A stretch of 64,000 nt of DNA from contig CM041465.1 of the NCBI GenBank assembly GCA_023213395.1, positions 3,162,001 through 3,226,000 on the forward strand, in the 5' to 3' direction. This document shows positions 56,850-64,000 of the stretch, piece by piece. The DNA is from Cycas panzhihuaensis. Its lineage: Eukaryota > Cycadophyta. The notes under the pieces are model-generated. The model made no database searches and was not told the origin of the DNA. It was given only the letters and a program-made list of their open reading frames with translations. Position 1 is the stretch's first letter; every line of letters starts with the position of its first letter. A program made the position numbers and the translations under genes.

Positions 56850-58057
56850 TCTTTATAAAAAATGGTCCTTAACCTTTTCTTACTAAGTTGAGAGATAGAC
56901 AAAAGATTCATTTTTAGACCAAGAACTAAAAGTACATTTCTAATCTTTTTAATGTTGCCTTATAGCTTGACTATTATTATTCCTACTCCCTTTATGTTCA
57001 TGGGGTATTTATCTGCCAACTCCTCTAACTTATCTGACACATATGGCTAAAATGTCTTGAAACATTCATCTCTCTAGTCATGTGTCTGGATGCTTCTTAA
57101 TTAATGTAACATATGTCTTTATCCTAGAGACTTATAGTAAGAGTAATAATGAAGGTAGTATCTTCTTTTTCATCTTCGTCTATTTGCTCCTTGCTATAGT
57201 TTCTAACTGGACATTTCCCTCTCTAAATGTCTGCCCTCCTTTAGGAACATTAGTATGTGTAGTGTCCTGGCTATCCTCAGTGATAACACAGATCAAAAGG
57301 TCTACATGAACTTACAATATGACCTATCTTACCACAATTGTAGCACACTCTTAGTACCATAATATGTCCTCGACCTCTGGTATCTTTCCATCTACCTTGT
57401 AAAGGAGTCCTTACTTTTAGAGTTAATCATGTTCCTCTACTTCACCCTCTTGGCCCTAATTTTAGTCTGGAAATGAATGCATCTTCTACTTCTTGAGAGT
57501 CTTCATATCTCTTATTTCTCTATTCTTATCTTAGAAATAACCTAGTTAATGTATCCAAGGTCATTATTGGTTATTATGTTTATGGCTATATTAAAGGACT
57601 TAGGTAGTTTATTGGCTATCATTTCTTCTAACTCCTAATCTGTGATGGCTACTCCTCCACTAGAAAGGTCATTTCTCAAGGAAATAACTTTGTGGATGAA
57701 TTCAGTCATCATTTTTATCTCTTTCATGTGAAGCTTAAATGATTCTTCTTTCAAGGCAACTATCCTAGCCTTATGCTTTTGCCAATATAAATTTTTAAAA
57801 TAATTCCATATGGCATAAGCGGAGGTCAATTTTTCTACATATATAAGGAAAGGATCTAATATTAAGAGTTTTAATGCTATAGCTCCTACACTATCCCTTT
57901 CTTTCCAATTTGTTAAGTCTGGTCCTACTGCACCAAGTTTTACTTCTTGCCGAGTTGCAACCCTCCATGTATTCTTGTCTCTTAATAATGTCTCTATTTT
58001 TATCTTCCATACATGATAGTTACTATCTATAAGTTTGTCCATATCAAAAAAGGGCAC
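56850..58057 (-). pseudogene. gag: Cop-C gag and protease remnant
   Basis: Starts near ATG 58057: MPFFDMDKLIDSNYHVWKIK IETLLRD, the copia gag N-terminus, open for 140 codons to 57635 (includes SAYAIWNYFKNLYWQKHKAR). An intact zinc knuckle CYNCGKIGHIVSSC lies at about 57304-57345. After that only fragments remain, such as GLKMNLLSISQLSKK (about 56900), the segment that usually follows protease. Confidence 0.82.
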
Positions 58058-58633
58058 GAATAGAAGAATCCATTTCTAATTTTAAAATCTAAAAGTACAA
58101 GACTTAGGCCATACAACTATATGGAATTTCATATGGTACTTGACTTGTATAGATGAGAATGAAAAATACCTCAAAGTGAAGCTTTTAATGAGAGGAATAC
58201 AAATATGAGAATAGAGCCAAAATTTGAGTTTTTCTTCACCAATCTATGTGCCTTAAAAAAAAAGCCTAAAACACCCTTGAAACAACCTCTGATCACTTCA
58301 ATGTAGAAGAGAAAAGTGACGAGGACCTTGAGATCTATAATCTAAAAAAGTTTTGTGTCAATCTAAGTACTTAAACTTTTCTATCTGTATGGTTGTATGG
58401 TTTTGTGCACTGATTTCATACACATTCTAAACATGTTTCCTCTATCCTCTTTCACTTATTTCTTCTCTCTGATAGTCTACAAGCTATTGCTTTTTCTTGT
58501 CTCTAGATTTTTCTTTATAGACTAAGTTGTTATCTTGTCCTTAACTAGGTGGTTCCTTCTTGTCTTTATCCTCTACTAGACACTTTCTTTCACAAGCTTA
58601 AAAACCCTCTCTCTCAAATAGGTAGGACAACCT

Positions 58634-58645
58634 ACTCTAATACCA
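58634..58645 (-). promoter_or_regulatory. Cop-C primer binding site
   Basis: Minus strand TGGTATTAGAGT next to the LTR, an initiator Met-type site with two transitions. Confidence 0.75.
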
Positions 58646-58748
58646 TATTAGAAAACTATTCTAAAATGATAGAGAATACTTGATTGATTATAGACGGGAG
58701 GTCCCCTGATATATACAGTTAAGGTTTATAACCCTTAAGAAACTAAAG
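58646..58748 (-). repeat. Cop-C 5' LTR, truncated
   Basis: 103 bp matching the first 103 bp of 14228-14457 (shared GATAGAGAATACTTGATTGA). Homology ends abruptly at AAACTAAA, where Gyp-F sequence starts. Confidence 0.82.
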
Positions 58749-59520
58749 TGATAGGCTTAGCATTTAAAGCAAAATTATCAATAAAATGCCTTAAGAAACC
58801 AAGTCTACCTAGAAATGATTTAATCTATTTTTTATTCTTAGGAGGAGGCATATCAATAATTACCCTTATCTTATTAGGATTGATTCTAATCCCATCATGG
58901 AGAATGATGTTTCAGTATTCTTCCTAATGTCATATCAAAAATACATTTAGAGGGGTTAAGACATAAGTAATACTTCTTATACCTTTCAAAGATTATTCTA
59001 AGGTCGCACACATGATTGTATCTTTTATGAGATACAACAAGCATATCATCTAAGTAAACAATAATAATATTATCAATTAAATCATGAAAAATGTGTACCA
59101 TGGCTCTTTAATAAGTCATACTAGTATTTTTCAATCTAAAAGGCATGACTTTATACACAAAAGTGCCCTAGGGAGTAGTGAAAGTAATCTTGTGATGATC
59201 TCAAGGTGAGATGGAGATTGAATTATAACCTAAAAAGCTATCCATGAGAGACATCACCTCAAAACTAGTTGCCTAATCCCAAATCTGATCAAGAAAATGG
59301 AGAGAAAAATTATCTTTAAGTCATGCCTCATTAATGTCTTGAAAATTGATACAAATTCAAATTAAATTATTTTTCTTTGTAATTGAAACTACCTTAGATA
59401 ACCATTCAGAGTAATGAACACTCTCAATGAATGTGGCTCTTAGCAACATTTCCACTTCTTATTTAATAGCAAGAGAGATATATGGGTGAATATGACATTT
59501 TTTCTATTTAGGTTTGATGC
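58749..59520 (-). pseudogene. pol: Gyp-F reverse transcriptase
   Basis: FIESVHYSEWLSKVVSITKK, ICINFQDINEA, DNFSLHFLDQIWD, MSLMDSFLGYNSISIS, HHKITFTTP, GTFVYKVMPFRLKNTSMTY, then the frame 59101-58895 with HIFHDLIDNIIIVYLDDMLV (intact YLDD) and YLCLNPSKCIFDMTLGRIL. The thumb reads VIIDMPPPKNKK and KSFLGRLGFLRHFIDNF and ends at the junction with Cop-C. Confidence 0.87.
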
Positions 59521-61223
59521 CAGGAATTACTATAATGTTATGCTCAATGACTTAGGGATTAAGACCATGCATATTTTTATAATCCCAAGCAAAGACTGAG
59601 TAAAATTTGTGAAAGAGATCCTTAAACTAAGTGATCTCTTAGGGAGTACAACTACCTCCCAATTTGATAATCTTAAGGTTATCTCCCATCTCTAAGTCTA
59701 GATCAATGGTCTGCTCCATAAGTATTGTATTTCCCTTTTCAAAATGAGTAGGGGTAGGGTATATTAAAGAAACCATTTCTTGAGGTTAGGAATGATTAAA
59801 TAGAAGTGAATTAGGTTGTATTACTTTCAAGCACCCAACCTATGATGTCCATTAGGAAGACTAGGAGATGACCCTATTAGATGCTCTAATATCACCTCAT
59901 CATTCTTAAAGAGATCAAAGTGGAAGAGATCGATGAGGAGAAGATTTCTTAATAAATCATTAGACAAATATGAAGGCTTAAAATATAAAGAAGAATCAAC
60001 CAAAGAGTTTGGACAAGTAGGGATAAAGTCAGTAATTGAGGAAACATGAGAGAAAAGAATAGGCCTATCAAAGAACTTGTAAGTCGAAGTAAAGAGTTGG
60101 TAAAACTCTTGATGATATAAATGATATTCTTGATTAAACAAAGACATTAGGACAAGAAATGATGGAAAGGTATATATAGGAGGATAGGAAGGAAAAGAAA
60201 TAATGGACACCAAATTCACTTCCTATAATCTAGTGGAGGTATTTTGATTACTTTGGAGTGTATCAAATAAATCTATATCCTCGCCACCTGATTCTAAATT
60301 TAGGTGGTGATACAATAACATCTTCTTCTTATGTCTATTCAACCACATAATAAAGAAAGAGGATCAAGAGAAGATAGGTATATCATCAACATAAAAATCA
60401 TATGAGAATGAAGTTACATGAGTAATTGAAGAAGAACTAGTAATAGAAGAAACCAAAGCACTCACCTACGGAGGCAAATACAAAACCTATGAGAAGTGGG
60501 TCTGAATGGGAAAGGAATCATTCATATTAATAATCTTACTCATAGGAACTTCCCCATAAGGTATAATAGAATGAGAAATTACTTCTTCAGTATAAGAGGA
60601 AAATGAAACTAAAGAGTGATCAATTAGACCAAAAGTATAGGGAATGGATGAAGAATTTGATGAACAAGGGATAATCTCAACCAAATTTGCATCTTTTACT
60701 TCTATACGAATAGAAAGAGTTTTAATGGTAAAGTATTGGCCTAAACTAAGTCATTGAAAGATGTACTCTGAAGAGTCTAATGATTCACCAAGCTAAAAAA
60801 TGGTCTCAATAAGAGGGACTAACTGATTAATTGGTTTCGATTTTTATTTTATAAGTTTTAATTATCCCTCATAGATGAACTTCAGTTTACTAAGAAGGAG
60901 GAACAAACCACTAACATTTGGATAATCCATGGTCTACCTAAAAGAATATTATACTCCAAGTCAAGATCAATGATAGTCAACTCAGTAAGAACTATCTTTT
61001 CTTACAAAGTAAGAGGGAGAGTGACTTGACCTAGGGGTATCTTATAATTCTTGTCATATCCCTGGCAAATCCACTCATATGGATCAAAGACTAAAATTTC
61101 TAAATCTTCAACAAGGCAATGAGGGATTATATTAATAGATGATCCCTTATTAATAATAATATGCTTAGTATCAATATCATTCTTTATAATCTTGATATAA
61201 AAAGGAGGTATATTATTTAGCAC
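59521..61223 (-). pseudogene. pol: Gyp-F protease and protease-RT linker
   Basis: Protease at 61223-61002: KHIIINKGSSINIIPHCLVE, where the catalytic D of D-x-G-S is N or lost, then LTIIDLDLEYNILLGRPWII at about 60930-60980. The linker (60684-59827) is low-complexity and includes FKNDEVILEHLIGSSPSLPN at 59895-59836, matching the acidic LEHL segment of the Gyp-G linker. Confidence 0.75.
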
Positions 61224-61599
61224 GAGTAGAATGATTAGACAAGGAATCTAGGTCAAAAGAAAATATGGAAGAAAACGAAGAGACTATAATAGGAACTCCC
61301 AATGCATCAAACAAAAGTTGATATTATTCAAGATAACATTTCAATAAATCAATAACTAAAATACCTATAGAAATCATCTTTAACTCATCAACCAAAGAGA
61401 ATGATCCATCCTTTATACTAAAGGGAATGGAGCTAAACCTAATGGGATGTAGGGTTACTAGAAGTAAAGAGTCAAGATTCCTTTCCATCAAATCATCAGG
61501 TGATTTAGGTGGACCCGCACTCTTTGTTGTCTAAACTATATTTATGGTTCTCTTGGTCTCACCATTTTTGGAAGGTAGGAAAGCTTAGTTATTAATTCA

Positions 61600-62650
61600 T
61601 TTAGTAGGAAGATTTAGGGGAGTAGTAGTCTTCTTCGATGAATTAGAACCTGAAGGCTCACCTTCATCATCTTAAACTTACATCTCTTTGCCTTTATCAT
61701 CTTTTTATCCTTTATCCTTGTGTTGAGGCAAAGGATCCTTATGAATCATTTGATCCTGGGATGACTTGGAGGAGTAATTTGATTGAACATTCATATTTTA
61801 AGTGATGTTCTGAACTATATGGTACTCACTTCTATCATGAGCATCTATTTGATGGTATGAGCATCATTTTATCTTTTTGAAAGAAGGAGGTATTGGAGGA
61901 GGAACTTGTTTCTTCCTTCCTTTAGTAAGATGGATCACTTTAATTTCTTGAGAGAATTGATTTTAATATGGACCATTGACATGTAGCTTAGTGTTAATCG
62001 CATGCTCTAATGATCTGATAGAAGAAGTTAAGTGATCGTTAGTAAGTTCATGATGGGAATCCTTTGTTGTTTGAATAATTTCTTTGGAAGGAATACATTT
62101 TCCAGCCTTCTGAATACCTAGTTAAATCTCAAATGTTTCTAAGGCTACACAATAATTAATAGCTTCTTTGTAAGTTTGAGGACTAAGTTTAAGAACTTCA
62201 AGATGTATATGAGGCCTCAAAGAATTGGTGAATAAATCAAATAGGAGATTGGGATCAAGATGAGAATGGAAAGCATATACTTGGTCTTGAAACCATCTCA
62301 TAAGGTCTCTAGAGGTTTCATCATAGTTTTGTTTAATAGCTAGAAGGGACTTGACGCCTAATTCAAGTGGTCTTGCTACATCAAAATAGTTGATAAAGGA
62401 ATTAATTAATTATTAGAATGAGAGAATGGAGGCTGAAAGAAGTTAGTAAAACCATTTTAGGTCATCACCTTAAAGTGATTTAGGGAACAAATGCATCATG
62501 ACATAATCATACCGTATGAAATCTACATAAGCAAGTGTAACCACTTGTATATGGGAAGCGAGATCCTAGGAAGAGTCACTTGAAAATTTAGGTAACTTAA
62601 GAAGAAATGGAAGCATGAGAGATAAAATAACTTCACATGGAAAAGAGGAC
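61600..62650 (-). pseudogene. gag: Gyp-F gag
   Basis: INYFDVARPLELGVKSLLAI (about 62390-62330), KQNYDETSRDLMRWFQDQ, LFTNSLRPHIHLEVLKLSPQ TYKEAINYCVALETFE. Each aligns with the Gyp-G capsid ORF. A CSYHQIDAHDRSEY stretch near 61850 is the decayed Tat-type knuckle. Several stops. Confidence 0.78.
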
Positions 62651-63900
62651 TTCATTTAATTAAGAAAGGGTTTCCTTAGCCTCAACATGGTAGGACATTA
62701 AGGTAAGGATGATGGATGTGGAATAGAAGAAGTAATAGATTGTTGTTATTATTATTGTTGAGGAATAGCATGAGATGGGAAAGTAGATAAGGGATTGAAC
62801 TAAGCTATAAGATTAACCACAAAATTAGTTTGGGGCATAGGATATTATGGGAAGATATGATTAAATGAAGGGAAAAGAGCTAATTGTAAAGTGGATCTAG
62901 AAATATACAATGAAAAAGTAGGGTTAGCAACTCCCAAGGCTTGATATTGATTGATTGAGGTATGAGGATGAATGGGGTAAGTATGAGAAACATGTTGGGA
63001 AGCGAGGGCCACATTCAACATTTTAGGAGAAAGTGCATAAGGTCTAACGCCTTGTGACAAAGTCATATGGGATGTCTGATATGGAAATTAAGTCATGAAG
63101 GAGACATGATAAGAGGAAGTAACCCTAGTGGTATAGGAACAGATAGGTCATAGACTAGGTGAAGGTAGAACCACTTAACTCAAGGTGGTAACATGAGAGG
63201 GATTCAGGTTACTATGGATAGAAATAGTAGTAGAACCTTCTTAGATAGAAGGTATGGTATGGGAAGAATGGATCCAAACATGCAATCAAGAAGGAGAGGG
63301 AAGAGGTTGAGAATGGGTTAACTTATAATCTTCCACCACCTCTAAAGGAGGGGAATGAGGTCTCTCATAAAGGCCTAGGTGAAGGAGGCTGGGAAGGTAT
63401 GGGAGATCAAATGACATTAGGAGTAATTAAAGGCTTAACTTGAATTAATTCATACTCCTCACATAAAGGATTAAAGTGATGGTGTTTTAGTGAGGACATT
63501 ATGGTATGAGTCTCTAGATAAAACAAATCTTAATATCCAGGCATATGAAGTGGAGTAGGAACCCTAGTAAGAACTGACTCAAAATATGATGAATATGCTT
63601 GAATAAGAGGTGGTTCTTCTTGTGCAAAAGAAGGATCCACAAAAGAATGATCACCATGAAATTAAGAGGATTTAGGATACTATTGCTCCACTAGTATTTT
63701 ATATAACTGGTTTGAATCTTCGAGAGGGTAACATAAGTGTCATGAATATGATATTCCAAGGATTTGACATAAGATGATGAAACTTCTTGACCAAAATATG
63801 AAGGTTGGGTTTACAAATCAGGTGAGAGGCCTTGAAGCCTCAAAGATCACCTAGGAGTAGGTGTAATAACTTCCATTGCTTTAAATAAGAGAACAAATAG
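62651..63900 (-). pseudogene. Gyp-F gag N-terminal low-complexity region
   Basis: Pro/Ser/His-rich reading including frame 63066-62845 (YALSPKMLNVALASQHVSHT YPIHPHTS), comparable in composition and place to the Gyp-G pre-capsid region. No domain is recognised. Confidence 0.5.
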
Positions 63901-63902
63901 TA

Positions 63903-63922
63903 GCTTCCTAGTATGGTTGCCA
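63903..63922 (-). promoter_or_regulatory. Gyp-F primer binding site (putative)
   Basis: Minus strand TGGCAACCATACTAGGAAGC, similar to the Gyp-G site in its first 10 bases (TGGCGACCAT). If correct, the 5' LTR begins at about 63923 and continues beyond the window. Confidence 0.5.
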
Positions 63923-64000
63923 GAAAGATAGTGTATCCCGAGTGGAACTAAACTAGATATCTCTCAATCAATGGAATGCTTTCTTTTGTTTTAGATTTAG

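Larger units (their letters stand above)
55238..58748 (-). mobile_element. Cop-C: Ty1/copia element, 5' portion
   Basis: Upper half of the element whose 3' half is 14228-15702. It contains a truncated 5' LTR, PBS, gag, integrase and the RT N-terminus, and ends at the Cop-B insertion. The LTR is missing its outer 130 bp where Gyp-F begins. Confidence 0.86.
58749..64000 (-). mobile_element. Gyp-F: old Ty3/gypsy element, Gyp-G relative, truncated
   Basis: Minus-strand gag-PR-RT reading from about 63900 down to 58749, where it stops inside the RT thumb; no RNase H, integrase or 3' LTR is present. A PBS-like TGGCAACCATACTAGG lies at 63907-63922 (minus), so sequence above 63923 is probably 5' LTR running off the window. 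Shared motifs with Gyp-G include INxF/ARP gag, SLLAIKQ / SLLSLKQ, FxxDExxLEHL linker and KSFLGRLGFLRHF, but decay is much heavier. Confidence 0.82.

Overview
The window looks like nuclear DNA from a seed plant with a very repeat-rich genome. Every recognisable coding segment belongs to a plant-type retrotransposon. I found no intact host gene, tRNA, rRNA or bacterial-type gene. A gymnosperm or another large-genome plant would fit the deep nesting and the long gypsy elements with LTRs of about 2.5 kb, but that is inference.

Layout. (1) 1-13267: an L1-type LINE on the minus strand (ORF1 with DUF4283-like and zinc-knuckle regions; ORF2 with endonuclease, RT and zf-RVT). It is split by Cop-A, a minus-strand Ty1/copia element (900-8678) with two 451-bp LTRs and a perfect 5-bp target duplication. 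(2) 13268-14227: unassigned AT-rich sequence. (3) 14228-58748: a nest. Cop-C (minus strand copia; pieces 14228-15702 and 55238-58748) is split inside its RT by Cop-B (plus strand copia, 15703-55237). Cop-B is split twice: by Gyp-G (plus strand Ty3/gypsy, 19673-36027) just upstream of its integrase, and by Gyp-D (plus strand Ty3/gypsy, 37942-53560) at the RT active-site motif. Gyp-D is split by Cop-E (plus strand copia, 44800-49851) inside its integrase. (4) 58749-64000: Gyp-F, a minus-strand gypsy of the same broad lineage as Gyp-G, cut off within RT at the Cop-C boundary.

Nesting and order. For Gyp-G in Cop-B and Cop-E in Gyp-D, removing the insert plus one target-duplication copy restores the host reading frame exactly. 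The order Cop-C > Cop-B > (Gyp-G, Gyp-D) > Cop-E is therefore well supported. Nearly all polyproteins are broken by stops and frameshifts. Gyp-G is least damaged, with a D,D,E integrase readable in one frame with two stops.

Most interesting region. Gyp-G carries about 4.5 kb between integrase and its 3' LTR that ordinary gag-pol does not explain. It holds (a) a minus-strand gene-like unit with a TATA box, a plant-mobile-domain-like segment and a coiled-coil C-terminus, and (b) on the plus strand next to the 3' LTR, a second RNase H-like domain. That domain is absent from its usual Tat-lineage place between RNase H and integrase. Gyp-D has extra material too: a second capsid-like segment between protease and RT, four zinc-knuckle-like motifs in gag, and an extra ORF between integrase and 3' LTR.
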